A DNA stretch of 64,000 bases from Clostridia bacterium (GCA_017549205.1 JAFYVH010000014.1:91437-155436), one strand, 5' to 3'; positions 34,780-44,635 are shown, counted from the stretch's first letter. Notes: generated by a model from the sequence alone, not told the origin. Made by a program: numbers and translations.

Positions 34780-37065
34780 ATGTTGTGTGTAAATTGTAAA
34801 GAAAAACCTGCCGTGGTTTTTATTAAAAAATTTGACCCGGTCAATAAAACCGAAAGTACTGACGGCTATTGCCTGCAGTGTGTGAGAGAACTTGGACTTG
34901 GCCCTGTTGATGATGTTTTAAAAGAAATGGGTATCACACCTGAACAGGCCGATGCCCTCTCAAACAGCATGGACCAGCTGATGAATCAGTTTGGTATGGA
35001 TGGCGACGCCGATTTTGATTTAGACGGTGACGATGCCGCCTCCCCCCTGATGATGATGGGCATGGGTAACATGGGTGACTTGTTCGGTCATGGTGAGGAA
35101 AAAGCAAAGGGCGGTACCCAAACCGTTACGAAACAAAAGAAAAAAGAAAAAAAGCGCATTTTGGATACCTACGGCACAAATCTCACCCAAAAGGCACAGA
35201 ATCACCTGATTGACCGCATCGTTGGTCGCGACCGTGAAATCAGCCGCGTGGTGCAGATTTTGAATCGCCGTTCTAAAAACAACCCTGTTTTGTTAGGTGA
35301 ACCCGGTGTGGGCAAAACCGCCATTGCAGAGGGGTTGGCTGTTCGCGTTGCAGAAAAGCGTGTGCCGGCAAAACTGCAAAATGTCGAAATCTATTTGCTG
35401 GATTTCACAGCCATTGTGGCAGGAACCCAGTTCCGCGGTCAGTTTGAGGCTCGCCTTAAAAAGATTTTAGAAGAGGCAAAAGAGCTTGGCAACATCATTT
35501 TGGTCATCGACGAGCTCCACAATATTGTAGGTGCCGGTGATGCCGAGGGTGCTATGAGCGCCGCTAATATTTTAAAGCCTGCTCTCGCCCGTGGTGATGT
35601 GCAGATTATCGGTGCCACCACCTTAAACGAATATCGCAAACACATTGAAAAAGACACCGCTTTAGAGCGTCGTTTTCAGCCTGTTATGGTAGATGAGCCC
35701 TCCATTGAAGATTCTATTGGCATCCTGCAGGGCATTCGTGATTACTACGAAAAATATCACCGTGTGATTATTTCTGATGAGGTTATCCGTCAGGCTGTTC
35801 TCATGTCAGAGCGTTATATCACTGACCGTTTTCTGCCTGACAAGGCCATTGATGTAATTGATGAAGCCGGCTCAAAAGCAAACCTTGAAAATCAGGCTCT
35901 CATCCAGCTGACACAACTGAAAGACCAACTTAAAAAAGTGCAGCTTGAAAAAGACTCTGCTGTTTCAAGCGACTCAACCGAGAACTATCAGCGTGCAGCT
36001 GAACTCAAAGCACAAGAATGTGTTTTGATTGAAAAAATTAATCAATTAGATAGCAGTGGCATTGATAAAGAACTAACCGTGCAGGATATTGCAGGGGTTA
36101 TTGAAGATTGGACTAAAATCCCCGTGAAGAGCATTACCGAGGCAGAAAGTGCCAAGCTTTTAGATTTAGAAAACCGCATTCACAAGCATGTTGTTGGTCA
36201 GGAAGAGGCTGTCAGCCTGATATCACAGGCCATTCGCCGCAACCGTGCACGACTCTCTAAACAGCGTCGCCCTGTTTCATTCATTTTTGTTGGTCCTACC
36301 GGCGTGGGTAAAACAGAGCTTGCCAAAACCCTGGCACGCATTATGTTTGATAACGAAGAAGCCATGATTCGTGTGGATATGTCTGAATATATGGAAAAAC
36401 ACACGGTGTCCAAACTGATTGGCGCACCGCCGGGATATGTAGGTTATGACGAGGCAGGTCAGTTGACCGAGAAAGTCCGTCGCAAGCCCTACTCCATCAT
36501 TTTGCTTGATGAAATTGAAAAAGCGCATCAGGATGTTTTCAATATTCTTCTGCAAATTTTAGACGATGGTCGTGTGGCAGATAGCCATGGTCGTATTGTT
36601 AATTTTGAAAATACGATTATCATTATGACCTCAAATGCCGGCTCTGACTTAAAGAACGGAAGCTATGGCTTTAACAAAACGGAAAACGAAAACATTCGTT
36701 CAAAAGTACAAAGCGCACTTAAAGATATTTTCCGTCCTGAATTTTTAAATCGTGTGGATGAAACTGTCATCTTTAATCAGCTGACCGAAACAGAACTTTC
36801 TTCCATTGTCGATTTAATGCTTTCTGATTTGGCCGAAGAACTGATGAATCGGGACATTGTCTTTTCCGTCACACCCGAGGCAAAGGCACTGATTCTGCAA
36901 AAGGGCTATGACCCCAAATATGGCGCTCGTCCCCTACGGCGTACCATTGAGAAGATGTTACAAAACCCCATTGCAGACATGATGCTGCGGGGCAATCTTC
37001 CTCGTCATGCACAGCTTGTGGCAAAGGCAGTAGACGGAAAAATTGAAATGGAAATTAAAGAATAA
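34780..37065 (+). CDS. clpE: ClpE-like Clp ATPase with N-terminal zinc finger
   Basis: HSP100 unfoldase of about 761 aa. The N terminus is a four-cysteine zinc finger (CVNC then CLQC), as in ClpE, instead of the Clp_N repeats of ClpC. A Met-rich acidic linker (around [14 protein letters not shown]) and a lysine-rich stretch lead to AAA1 ([23 protein letters not shown]), a short middle coiled coil, and AAA2 ([35 protein letters not shown]). A candidate ClpP-docking loop is YGF in the region after TSNAGSDLK. Of two in-frame ATGs, 34780 is 8 bases after AAGGA. Expected to deliver substrates to ClpP. Final naming as ClpE rather than another clostridial Clp type is likely but not certain. Confidence 0.85.
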   Translation: MLCVNCKEKPAVVFIKKFDPVNKTESTDGYCLQCVRELGLGPVDDVLKEMGITPEQADALSNSMDQLMNQFGMDGDADFDLDGDDAASPLMMMGMGNMGDLFGHGEEKAKGGTQTVTKQKKKEKKRILDTYGTNLTQKAQNHLIDRIVGRDREISRVVQILNRRSKNNPVLLGEPGVGKTAIAEGLAVRVAEKRVPAKLQNVEIYLLDFTAIVAGTQFRGQFEARLKKILEEAKELGNIILVIDELHNIVGAGDAEGAMSAANILKPALARGDVQIIGATTLNEYRKHIEKDTALERRFQPVMVDEPSIEDSIGILQGIRDYYEKYHRVIISDEVIRQAVLMSERYITDRFLPDKAIDVIDEAGSKANLENQALIQLTQLKDQLKKVQLEKDSAVSSDSTENYQRAAELKAQECVLIEKINQLDSSGIDKELTVQDIAGVIEDWTKIPVKSITEAESAKLLDLENRIHKHVVGQEEAVSLISQAIRRNRARLSKQRRPVSFIFVGPTGVGKTELAKTLARIMFDNEEAMIRVDMSEYMEKHTVSKLIGAPPGYVGYDEAGQLTEKVRRKPYSIILLDEIEKAHQDVFNILLQILDDGRVADSHGRIVNFENTIIIMTSNAGSDLKNGSYGFNKTENENIRSKVQSALKDIFRPEFLNRVDETVIFNQLTETELSSIVDLMLSDLAEELMNRDIVFSVTPEAKALILQKGYDPKYGARPLRRTIEKMLQNPIADMMLRGNLPRHAQLVAKAVDGKIEMEIKE

Positions 37066-37067
37066 CA

Positions 37068-37104
37068 AAAAGGGAAGCTTTTTAAAGGCAAAAAGCTTCC
37101 CTTC
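37068..37104 (+). terminator. Terminator after the ClpE-like gene
   Basis: A perfect 14-bp stem (37070-37083 with 37090-37103), loop AAAGGC. The T-run after it is weak, so some readthrough into the serine hydrolase gene is possible. Confidence 0.75.
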
Positions 37105-37124
37105 TTACACGTAGGAGGGCAATC

Positions 37125-38252
37125 ATGAACTTTCAGCCGCTGACAAATTTTTTAAACAGCTTACCGGATAAAGGTGTTCCGGGTACCGATTGCATTGTTT
37201 ATCACAAGGGGCAAAAGGTGTATCGGCATCAATCAGGTTATTTGGATATAGAGAAGAAAGTTCCCATGAGTCCCTCTGCCCTGTATAACATTTATTCTGC
37301 AACAAAGCCCGTCACCTGTGTGGCAGCCCTTAAACTCTATGAGCAGGGGCTTTATAAGCTTTCTGACCCTCTCTATGCTTACATACCCGAATATAAAAAC
37401 ATGCATATTGAGGAAAACGGTGATTTGCACAAAGCCGAAAAACCCATTTTAATTCGTGATTTATTCACCATGACCGCCGGGTTTGATTATAACATCCGCT
37501 CAAAGTCCATCGCCCGCGTAAAAAAAGAAACGAATGGTCTTGCCCCCACGCTGCAGGTGGTGCGTGGCTTTGCTGAGGAACCTCTCTCTTTTGAGCCGGG
37601 CACACATTGGCAGTATAGTCTTTGTCACGATGTTTTGGGTGGTTTGATTGAAGTTTTAAGTGGCAAGACCTTGGGTGAGTATTGCAAACAGCATATATTC
37701 GGCCCTCTGGGCATGCAGCACAGCTCATTTTTGGTCACAAAAGAGATTGACGAACAGCTTGCACCTATGTATATGCACTATCCTGAAGAAAACATCACAA
37801 AGCAAATTTCATCTCAAAACATTTTCCGCTTTGGCAGCCTTTATGAAAGTGGCGGCGCCGGTATGATTTCATCCGTTGATGACTATATCCGTTTTGCCGA
37901 CATGCTGGCACGGGGCGGCCGCACAATTGACAACGAACTGATTTTAAGCAAAAGTACCATTGAACTCATGCGGACAAATCAGCTTTCTGCAGAGATTTTG
38001 CCCGATTTCAATTATCCCCACATGCAGGGCTACGGCTACGGTCTGGGTGTGCGCACATTAATCGACAAAGAAAAAAGTGACTCAATCGGTTCTCTTGGCG
38101 AGTTTGGTTGGGGTGGTGCTGCCGGTGCTTATGTGCTGGCAGACCCAAAAGAAGAACTGGCCGTTTATTATGCTCAACACATGCTCGAGAGTATGGAGGT
38201 TTACATTCATCCGCGCCTTAGAAATTTAATATATCAAGGTTTGCATGGTTGA
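37125..38252 (+). CDS. Serine hydrolase (class C beta-lactamase-like fold)
   Basis: A 375-aa protein of the beta-lactamase/EstB superfamily. The nucleophile motif SxxK is SATK near residue 60, followed by a YSL-type tyrosine motif (WQYSLCHDVLGG) near residue 168 and a late GGAGMISSVDDYIRF. There is no signal peptide, so it is cytoplasmic and more likely an esterase or peptidase than an antibiotic-resistance enzyme. RBS AGGAGGG is 9 bases before the ATG. Substrate unknown. Confidence 0.88.
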   Translation: MNFQPLTNFLNSLPDKGVPGTDCIVYHKGQKVYRHQSGYLDIEKKVPMSPSALYNIYSATKPVTCVAALKLYEQGLYKLSDPLYAYIPEYKNMHIEENGDLHKAEKPILIRDLFTMTAGFDYNIRSKSIARVKKETNGLAPTLQVVRGFAEEPLSFEPGTHWQYSLCHDVLGGLIEVLSGKTLGEYCKQHIFGPLGMQHSSFLVTKEIDEQLAPMYMHYPEENITKQISSQNIFRFGSLYESGGAGMISSVDDYIRFADMLARGGRTIDNELILSKSTIELMRTNQLSAEILPDFNYPHMQGYGYGLGVRTLIDKEKSDSIGSLGEFGWGGAAGAYVLADPKEELAVYYAQHMLESMEVYIHPRLRNLIYQGLHG

Positions 38253-38342
38253 CAATAAAAACCCGCATTATCTCCTGTTTTTCTGTCTTTATACAAAAGA
38301 AACAATGGGCTTGAAAAAGTTTGATTCTAAGAAAAAAATCTC

Positions 38343-38371
38343 TTGACAAACACAAAAAAAGTTGGTATACT
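38343..38371 (+). promoter_or_regulatory. Sigma-A promoter of the tRNA-Ser pair
   Basis: TTGACA (38343-38348), exactly 17 bases, TATACT (38366-38371), 20 bases before the first tRNA. A near-consensus stable-RNA promoter. Confidence 0.88.
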
Positions 38372-38391
38372 AATATAGTCGTAAGGAAAAT

Positions 38392-38478
38392 GGAGAGGTG
38401 TCCGAGCGGTTTAAGGAGCTGGTCTTGAAAACCAGTGATGCGAGAGCACCGTGAGTTCGAATCTCACCCTCTCCGCCA
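38392..38478 (+). tRNA. tRNA-Ser (UGA anticodon)
   Basis: Class II tRNA of 87 bases. The acceptor GGAGAGG pairs with CCTCTCC, the discriminator is G and CCA is encoded. The anticodon stem CTGGT/ACCAG encloses CTTGAAA with anticodon TGA. A long variable arm and TTCGAAT T-loop are present. Confidence 0.95.
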
Positions 38479-38520
38479 AAACGCCTATAAATTTCATATT
38501 TTATTATATTAATTCGACAC

Positions 38521-38612
38521 GGAGAAGTACTCAAGTTGGCCGAAGAGGCGCCCCTGCTAAGGGTGTAGGTCGGGAAACCGGCGCGAGAGTTCAAATCTCT
38601 CCTTCTCCGCCA
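38521..38612 (+). tRNA. tRNA-Ser (GCU anticodon)
   Basis: Class II tRNA of 92 bases. The acceptor GGAGAAG pairs with CTTCTCC and CCA is encoded. The anticodon stem CCCCT/AGGG region encloses anticodon GCT. A long variable arm (TAGGTCGGGAAACCGGCG) and TTCAAAT T-loop are present. Shares the promoter and terminator with the preceding tRNA. Confidence 0.94.
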
Positions 38613-38613
38613 C

Positions 38614-38649
38614 AAAAAAGCAAGCATCGTTTGATGCTTGCTTTTTTTG
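38614..38649 (+). terminator. Terminator of the tRNA-Ser transcript
   Basis: A 10-bp G/C-rich stem (38619-38628 with 38633-38642) extended by A/T pairs, loop GTTT, then a T-run to 38648. Confidence 0.92.
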
Positions 38650-38664
38650 TTATATAAACAATTT

Positions 38665-38697
38665 GAGCTCGAACGCCGGCTACCGGCAAGAGAGCTC
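38665..38697. other. GC-rich imperfect hairpin between tRNAs and TRAP genes
   Basis: GAGCTC (38665-38670) and GCCGG (38675-38679) pair with CCGGC (38683-38687) and GAGCTC (38692-38697), leaving a symmetrical 4x4 internal loop and a CTA apex. It has no T-run and is more GC-rich than its surroundings. Function unknown. Confidence 0.6.
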
Positions 38698-38727
38698 CGT
38701 GCACGACCGCCATCATTTAGTTCCAAA

Positions 38728-38765
38728 CAAAAAAACTGCTCAGATGAATCGTCTGAGCAGTTTTC
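38728..38765 (-). terminator. Terminator of the TAXI-TRAP operon
   Basis: A perfect 13-bp stem (38732-38744 with 38752-38764), loop of 7, and an A-run on the left that gives U-run on the minus strand, just past the TRAP permease stop. Confidence 0.88.
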
Positions 38766-38779
38766 GTATTCACAACGAA

Positions 38780-40726
38780 TTATGCAAGGCTGTTGACTTT
38801 CTTTCTTGTAATAAACTGAAGTACAACAATCGCTGCAACAATAACAATACCAACGATATCGGTTGTGGGGTTCGGGTCGATTAAAAGCAAGCCACCCACT
38901 GCCGCAGCAATTCTCTGATACCAAGGCATATTGCTAAACAAATATCCCTCCAGTGCTGCTGAAATACCAAACATGCCAATGAGTGAGGTAATGCTGATCT
39001 GAATAACTGCAAGAGGTGTTGTGTCAATGAACAGCATAGCCGGATTGAGTGCAAAAATGTAAGGCACAATGAAAGCGCCGATTGCAAGTTTAGTGGCTGT
39101 GATAGCTGTCTTCATGGGATTAGCCTGGCCAATGGCCGCACCAGCATAAGCCGCGAGTGCCACCGGCGGCGTTAAATCGGCAACAATGCCGAAATAGAAC
39201 ACAAAGAAGTGAGCCGCAATCATGGGCACGCCCATACGGGTTAAAATGGGTGCACAAGTTGCCGCCATAATGCAATAGTTTGCCGTGGTGGGAACACCCA
39301 TACCCAAAACAATACAGCAAAGCATGGTCAAAACCAGGGCAATAATCACCTGATTACCCGCCAGAGCAACAATGCCGTTAATCATAATATTGGCAAGACC
39401 TGTCATGGTGATGGTGCCGGCAATGATGCCTGCAACACCACAGGCTGCTGCAACAGTAATCATTCCCTGCCCACCGGCTGCAAGTGCTTCAAAAACACGC
39501 TTGGGAGTTATGCGATTGCCTTTGTTAAACATGCTCACAACAATGGTCGAAATAATGGCAATAGCCGCTGCATACTGAATGGAGTTTTTGCTTGTGCCTA
39601 CGAGATAAATCAAAAGCACAAGGGGAATAATCATATAAATCTTCTTCAGTAGCGGTAAAAACTTGGGCAGTTCTTCTCTTGTAAGACCGCGCAGGCCTTT
39701 TTTCTTGGCTTCTAAATGAACGGTAATGAATATGCCTGCAAAGTATAAAACCGCAGGGAGAATGGCTCTTACCACAATGTTGCTGTAAGGCACGCCTACA
39801 TAGTCTGCCATTAAGAAAGCGGCAGCACCCATAATCGGGGGCATAATCTGGCCGCCGGTGGAAGCAGAAGCTTCAGCTGCTGCTGCAAACTCGGGGCTGT
39901 AACCGGTCTTTTTCATCAAAGGAATGGTAACAGAGCCTGAGCCAACGGTGTTAGCAACCGATGAGCCCGAAACCATGCCCTCCAGTGCACTGGCAACAAC
40001 GGCAACCTTAGCCGGTCCGCCTGAAAAACCGCCCACAATAGTGTTAGAAAAGTTAATAAAGAAATCGGCAATGCCTGTGCGCTCCAAAAAAGCACCAAAG
40101 ATAATAAACACAACAATAAACTTAGAGCACACATTGATGGGGGTTGAAAGAATACCCTCTTTGCCATAAAACAGATAGTGCACAATGTAATTGAGTTTGC
40201 CCCAGAAGGTCGGGTTAGATAGACCCCAAATTAAAGCATAACCAATAAAGCAAAGAGCCACGATAACGATGGGCAAACCAACACTTCGGCGACAAACCTC
40301 AACGATGGACACAATACCAATGATACCGATGAGAATCTGATACCAGGTAAAGTTTGCACCTTGCTGAATGATGTCTAAAGCGTTAACGGAATAATAAAGG
40401 AATGCGCCTGTGCCCAAAACCATTAACAAAACATCGTACCAGGGCATGTAATTCACCTTTTGCTTGCCTTTTTTGGCAGGATACATAAGGTATCCGATTA
40501 AAACAATAAAGGCCACAAAGGTGGTTAACCGGAGTTCTTCCAGCCAGCTTGCGAACAAGGTGACATATAAGCAGAATAATGAAAAAGCCGCTAAAACACA
40601 GTTAACTGCAATTTTGGCTTTGCCCTCCCACACTCTTGTATTTGACTCGCGGTCAAATTTTTGCATAACGGCTTCTAAATCCATGGGTTGTTCCGGAACA
40701 GCCGCTTTTTTCTTAAAAAATCTCAC
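38780..40726 (-). CDS. TRAP transporter fused permease (DctQM type, TAXI-associated)
   Basis: Membrane protein of 648 aa that fuses the small (four-helix) and large (twelve-helix) TRAP subunits, as usual for TAXI-type systems. Large-subunit features are FGAFLERTGIADFF, GGPAKVAVVASALEGMVSGSS, GSVTIPLMKKTGY, STGGQIMPPIMGAAAF and late GMGVPTTANYCIMA. It imports an organic anion using an ion gradient together with the TAXI binding protein encoded upstream. Ends the operon at a clear terminator. Confidence 0.93.
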   Translation of the reverse strand: MRFFKKKAAVPEQPMDLEAVMQKFDRESNTRVWEGKAKIAVNCVLAAFSLFCLYVTLFASWLEELRLTTFVAFIVLIGYLMYPAKKGKQKVNYMPWYDVLLMVLGTGAFLYYSVNALDIIQQGANFTWYQILIGIIGIVSIVEVCRRSVGLPIVIVALCFIGYALIWGLSNPTFWGKLNYIVHYLFYGKEGILSTPINVCSKFIVVFIIFGAFLERTGIADFFINFSNTIVGGFSGGPAKVAVVASALEGMVSGSSVANTVGSGSVTIPLMKKTGYSPEFAAAAEASASTGGQIMPPIMGAAAFLMADYVGVPYSNIVVRAILPAVLYFAGIFITVHLEAKKKGLRGLTREELPKFLPLLKKIYMIIPLVLLIYLVGTSKNSIQYAAAIAIISTIVVSMFNKGNRITPKRVFEALAAGGQGMITVAAACGVAGIIAGTITMTGLANIMINGIVALAGNQVIIALVLTMLCCIVLGMGVPTTANYCIMAATCAPILTRMGVPMIAAHFFVFYFGIVADLTPPVALAAYAGAAIGQANPMKTAITATKLAIGAFIVPYIFALNPAMLFIDTTPLAVIQISITSLIGMFGISAALEGYLFSNMPWYQRIAAAVGGLLLIDPNPTTDIVGIVIVAAIVVLQFITRKKVNSLA

Positions 40727-40760
40727 ACCTAATCCTCCAAATGTACTGTGATATTTAAAA

Positions 40761-40787
40761 TGGCTGCGACGAATTTCGCCGCAGCCA
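40761..40787 (-). other. Intercistronic hairpin between TAXI binding protein and TRAP permease
   Basis: TGGCTGCG (40761-40768) pairs with CGCAGCCA (40780-40787), with an inner CGA/TCG. No U-run, so likely an mRNA-stabilising or processing hairpin after the binding protein gene. Confidence 0.65.
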
Positions 40788-40804
40788 CAAGTCTAAGCTC
40801 AAAC

Positions 40805-41764
40805 TTATTCGGCTGCTACTGTAATACCCTTTTCTGCAAAGTATTTAGCAGCACCTGCATGGAAGGGGACGGTGAGACCTTCAGTTGCATTTTCGAGGCT
40901 AAGTTCTGCGCCCTTTGCATTTTCTGCAGCAATTGCCTCGCTATTATCGAAGATAGCGGCTGTTAATTTGTAAACATCTTCTTCAGCAGCAGAAGCGCTT
41001 ACAATCAAAGTTGCCTTAACAGTGATGGTAACAACATCTTCTGTCTGACCATTATAAGTGCCGGCGGGGATTGTGTATGCTGTGTAGAAAGGACAAGCTT
41101 CCATAAGGTTTTCAGCAATAGCACCATCGATGGGCACCAGGTAAGCTGCATTGGTTGTGCAAAGCTCGGTGATTGCAGGTGTGGGAGCACCGGCAACGAT
41201 GAACGCTGCATCAATCTTTTTATCTTTTAAAGCGTCAGCGCTGTCAGCAAAGGACTGATACTGCGCTTTAATATCATTTTCAGTAAGGCCGGCTGCTGTC
41301 AAAACATCAATGGCGTTAAAATATACGCCGGAGCCGGGAGCACCAATGGAAACAGACTTGCCCTTTAAATCAGCAACGGATTTAATAGAGGGGTCCATTG
41401 TTACCAGTTGAACAGATTCTGCATAAAGGCCTGCAACTGTGCGGAAACTGTCAATTTTGCCTTCAGCTTCAAAAGAACGAGTACCTGCCCAAGCATAAGT
41501 CATAACATCGGACTGAACGGTACCCAGCTGATAGTTACCTGCATCAATACCCTGAATGTTAGCCTTAGAACCATCAGTTGAAACAACAGTTACACCAACG
41601 CCTGCATTGTCTTTAATGTACTGGCCGAGAACACCACCGTAACCATAATATGTACCGGAAGTGCCACCTGTACCCATTGTCATTTTTGTTCCGGTTGTGC
41701 CGGCACAGCCAACAAAGGCCAGAGCCATTACCAAAACTAATAAAATTGCTACAATCTTTTTCAT
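40805..41764 (-). CDS. TAXI-family TRAP solute-binding lipoprotein
   Basis: Extracytoplasmic binding protein of 319 aa. The signal peptide ends in lipobox FVGC (Cys20). TAXI hallmark is at the mature N terminus, TMGTGGTSGTYYGYGG, followed by VVSTDGSKANIQGI and the domain MDPSIKSVADLKGKSVSIGAPGSG. TAXI proteins bind glutamate, alpha-ketoglutarate or other organic anions; here the ligand is unknown. It is the first gene of the transporter pair, with an intergenic hairpin before the permease. Confidence 0.93.
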   Translation of the reverse strand: MKKIVAILLVLVMALAFVGCAGTTGTKMTMGTGGTSGTYYGYGGVLGQYIKDNAGVGVTVVSTDGSKANIQGIDAGNYQLGTVQSDVMTYAWAGTRSFEAEGKIDSFRTVAGLYAESVQLVTMDPSIKSVADLKGKSVSIGAPGSGVYFNAIDVLTAAGLTENDIKAQYQSFADSADALKDKKIDAAFIVAGAPTPAITELCTTNAAYLVPIDGAIAENLMEACPFYTAYTIPAGTYNGQTEDVVTITVKATLIVSASAAEEDVYKLTAAIFDNSEAIAAENAKGAELSLENATEGLTVPFHAGAAKYFAEKGITVAAE

Positions 41765-41912
41765 TTTTTCTCCTCCATATTCTTTAATGTTCTTTAAACA
41801 CTATAATATAGCTACATATCATTATATAACATCTTTTTCATTTTTTCAATAACATTTTTTATTTTAGCGAATTTTCTTTTTAGCTCTGTGTTGCAAACCA
41901 TTATTTTGCATT

Positions 41913-42701
41913 TTAAATACCTGCATCAAAAACCATTTTCTGAAGCCGCAACGCACGCTCTTTACACGCCGCCAGAAAAGCCTCTTTTGTGTACTTTTCT
42001 GCATAATCGTTGCCGTAATAAACCTCTAAGGCCAAATCACCCTTATAGCCTAATGATGCTATTTTTTCACACATTGCTTCAAAGTTGAAAGAGCCGTCAA
42101 AGGGAAGCTGATGCAAATCAGAGGTGCCGTCATTATCATGAAGATGGGTGCACAAAAGTCTATCCCCCACCAAATCAAGAAAACGCACCCCGAAATTAAA
42201 GCAAAACTCATGACCACAATCAAAGCAAAATCCCACATGTTCTTCTTTAAAACAGGCCAGCGTGTCAACTAAATATTCTGCTGACTTTATGTTTTCAAAA
42301 GCAATTTTTACACCTTTTTTATAGGCATAGTCAACCATGGGCGTCAAATTTTTAATACCTGTATCAAAACGAGCGCCCTCTGTTTTTGGGTCGACATGCA
42401 CCACTATGACAGGAATACCAAAAGCGCTGCAATTATCAATACCTTTTCCCAAAGCATCAATATATTCTGTACAATCAAGACCGACATCCCACACCGTTTC
42501 CGAGCCGGGAATGGTCGAATGGGCATTGGCACACGCCAGTCTATTTTGCTCTGCAAGAGCTTTAAGGTTTCTGATTTTTTCTGTATCAGCGGAATGGCGA
42601 TGGCTTAAATAAAGCCCGTCAAAGCCCAAGGTTGAAAGCTTGGGGATAAGCTCTTCGTGTTCAATGCCTTTAAAAACATCTATGCAAATTTTATTTTTCA
42701 C
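41913..42701 (-). CDS. Sugar phosphate isomerase/epimerase-like TIM barrel
   Basis: A 262-aa AP-endonuclease-2/xylose-isomerase-like barrel. Metal-ligand motifs are KIAFENIKS (Glu), FCFDCGHEFC (Asp/His), CTHLHDNDGTSD (His/Asp) and a final DLALEVYYG (Glu). Such proteins isomerise or epimerise keto-sugars, hydroxypyruvate or inositol derivatives. It lies between the TAXI gene and a 2-hydroxyacid dehydrogenase on the same strand, so it may act in the same catabolic route. Substrate not assignable. Confidence 0.85.
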   Translation of the reverse strand: MKNKICIDVFKGIEHEELIPKLSTLGFDGLYLSHRHSADTEKIRNLKALAEQNRLACANAHSTIPGSETVWDVGLDCTEYIDALGKGIDNCSAFGIPVIVVHVDPKTEGARFDTGIKNLTPMVDYAYKKGVKIAFENIKSAEYLVDTLACFKEEHVGFCFDCGHEFCFNFGVRFLDLVGDRLLCTHLHDNDGTSDLHQLPFDGSFNFEAMCEKIASLGYKGDLALEVYYGNDYAEKYTKEAFLAACKERALRLQKMVFDAGI

Positions 42702-42741
42702 AAAAATCGTCCTTTCATTTTGTTTTATCTAAAATCTAAAC

Positions 42742-43689
42742 TCACACCACACGATTGCGGGTTTTGCCCGCATAAAAAGCCCTGATGTTTTCAGAAATTT
42801 CCGCAAGACAGCGGCACCTTGATTCATAGGCGCCCCATGCCATGTGAGGTGTCAGATAAACATTGGGCAAATCCTTAATTTTGCAAAAGGGATGCTCTGC
42901 CGGAAAAGGTTCCACTGAATATACATCTGTGCCAAAAGCCCCTATGCGTCCATTTAGCACCGCCTCACAAACCGCTTCTTCATCAGTCACGGCACCTCTT
43001 GCCGTATTCACCAAAATAACATTTTCTTTCATCAGCTCAATTTGTTCTTTGCCAATCATGCCCCGTGTGTCATCGCTTAAGGGCGTGTGAATGGAAATGA
43101 CATCAGATTCACGGCACAGCTCCTCTAAAGTTACACAGTTGCATTCGTCAGAAGGTGTTCTTTTATGAACAAGCACACGACAGCCCAAGGCGTTTGCAAC
43201 AGCACCCACCTCTTTTCCGATGCTGCCATAGCCGATAATGCCCCATGTTTTGCCATAAAGCTCATGATAGATGGGTGTTAGCTTGTTGGCAACACCGCTT
43301 TGGGTGTAAGACCCGCTTGATACATACGCATCATAGGGTTTCAAATGAACAGAAAGGGCTAAAACCATAGCCGCCGTAACCTGCGAAACGCTGTGTGAAG
43401 AATAGCCCACAACATTGCAAACGGCAATGTTATGCTCACGGCAATATTCCAAATCAACATTATCATAGCCCGTTGCCGCAAGGCAAATTAATTTCAGGCT
43501 GGTCGCATCTTTCAAAACGCCGCCATGCAGTTTAACTTTATTAATCAGTACAATCTCAGCGTCCTGTATCCTCTCTGCCACCTGCCAAGGCTCTGTTCCG
43601 TCATAAACCATACATTTGCCTAAAGTTTGAACAGGCTCAAGGGAAAGGTCAGCGCCTAAGGTTTTTGCATCTAAAATAGCTATTTTCAT
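42742..43689 (-). CDS. D-2-hydroxyacid dehydrogenase
   Basis: NAD(P)-dependent dehydrogenase of 315 aa, similar to glycerate dehydrogenase/hydroxypyruvate reductase. The Rossmann motif GIIGYGSIGKEVG is near residue 150; catalytic residues are the Arg in VNTARGAVTDE, a Glu about 25 residues on, and the His in YLTPHMAWGAYE. It probably reduces a 2-oxoacid such as hydroxypyruvate. It lies upstream of a TIM-barrel isomerase; together with glycerate kinase (21463-22602) this would form a hydroxypyruvate route, which is inference. Confidence 0.9.
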   Translation of the reverse strand: MKIAILDAKTLGADLSLEPVQTLGKCMVYDGTEPWQVAERIQDAEIVLINKVKLHGGVLKDATSLKLICLAATGYDNVDLEYCREHNIAVCNVVGYSSHSVSQVTAAMVLALSVHLKPYDAYVSSGSYTQSGVANKLTPIYHELYGKTWGIIGYGSIGKEVGAVANALGCRVLVHKRTPSDECNCVTLEELCRESDVISIHTPLSDDTRGMIGKEQIELMKENVILVNTARGAVTDEEAVCEAVLNGRIGAFGTDVYSVEPFPAEHPFCKIKDLPNVYLTPHMAWGAYESRCRCLAEISENIRAFYAGKTRNRVV

Positions 43690-43723
43690 TTCTCCACCCC
43701 CTAAAACAATACAAAGACTTTCT

Positions 43724-44635
43724 TCACGCCTCTTTTACACAATCAAGTACCATTTTCTTGTCAGGCAGCTGCACCAATACAATGGCCAGGAACATTAAAA
43801 GACAGCCAAAAATTTGTGAAAGATTCATGGCTTCTGATAAAATAATCCAGCCCGAGATGGCTGCAAAAACCGATTCAAAGGACATGATAATGGAAGCGGA
43901 TGTGGGCTCGGCATATTGCTGCCCCACCACCTGCAAAGTATAAGCCACACCGCAAGACATAATGCCTGAATATAAAAGTGCTGTTGTGCAGCTTAAGATG
44001 GCGGTCATGTTGGGTTGTTCAATCAAGAACATAAGAATTAAGTTGATGCCGCCCGAAATTAAAAACTGTGTGCAAGAAAGCTTGATGCCGTCTACCTCAT
44101 GAACAAATTTATCAATAAAGAGAATTTGCCCTGCAAAAAAGATGGCACAAATAATGGTTAAAAAGTCACCCACATTAAAGGTAACATTGTTGCCGAACAG
44201 ACACAAAAAATACATGCCCAAAACCGCTGTTAAAACACCGATGACCATTTTAAAGTTCAGCTTTTTTCCATAGAACAAACCTAAGATGGCAACAAAAATA
44301 ATGTAAAGCGCAGTTAAAAATCCGCTTTTTGCTGTTGTGGTATATTTAAGGCCATAGGTCTGCAAAGTTGAGGCAATGCACAAAAAGACACCGCAGATAG
44401 CACCACAGACCAAAAGCTTTTTAAAGTTTGTCTTTTGATAGGTGCCTTGCTTTTTCTTTCTTCTGTCCGTGAAAAAGATAAAGGGCAAAAGCACCAGACC
44501 ACCCATGGTGGTACGGATGCCCATAAAGGTATTGGGGTCGATATATTCCATGCCCACGCTTTGCGAAACAAAGGATATACCCCAGATAATGGCTGTGAAA
44601 AATAAAATAATATTACCTTTAAGTCGGTTTTTCAT
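43724..44635 (-). CDS. EamA/DMT-family transporter
   Basis: Ten-helix drug/metabolite transporter of 303 aa, made of two five-helix EamA repeats. Repeat 1 begins NIILFFTAIIWGISFVSQ; repeat 2 includes YTLQVVGQQYAEPTSASIIM and FAAISGWIILSEAM. Probably exports or imports a small metabolite. ATG at 44635 follows AAGGAGA by 6 bases; the frame runs 13 codons further up. Two Spo0A-box-like sites and a large inverted-repeat element lie upstream. Confidence 0.9.
   Translation of the reverse strand: MKNRLKGNIILFFTAIIWGISFVSQSVGMEYIDPNTFMGIRTTMGGLVLLPFIFFTDRRKKKQGTYQKTNFKKLLVCGAICGVFLCIASTLQTYGLKYTTTAKSGFLTALYIIFVAILGLFYGKKLNFKMVIGVLTAVLGMYFLCLFGNNVTFNVGDFLTIICAIFFAGQILFIDKFVHEVDGIKLSCTQFLISGGINLILMFLIEQPNMTAILSCTTALLYSGIMSCGVAYTLQVVGQQYAEPTSASIIMSFESVFAAISGWIILSEAMNLSQIFGCLLMFLAIVLVQLPDKKMVLDCVKEA

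Noticed and set aside
38370-38924. Open frame of 184 codons on the minus strand containing GEGEIRTHGALAS-like and DLNSRAGFPTYT-like stretches
   Set aside because: It is the antisense of the two tRNA-Ser genes and the adjoining gap. Such sequences are a known false protein annotation produced by tRNA-Ser antisense.
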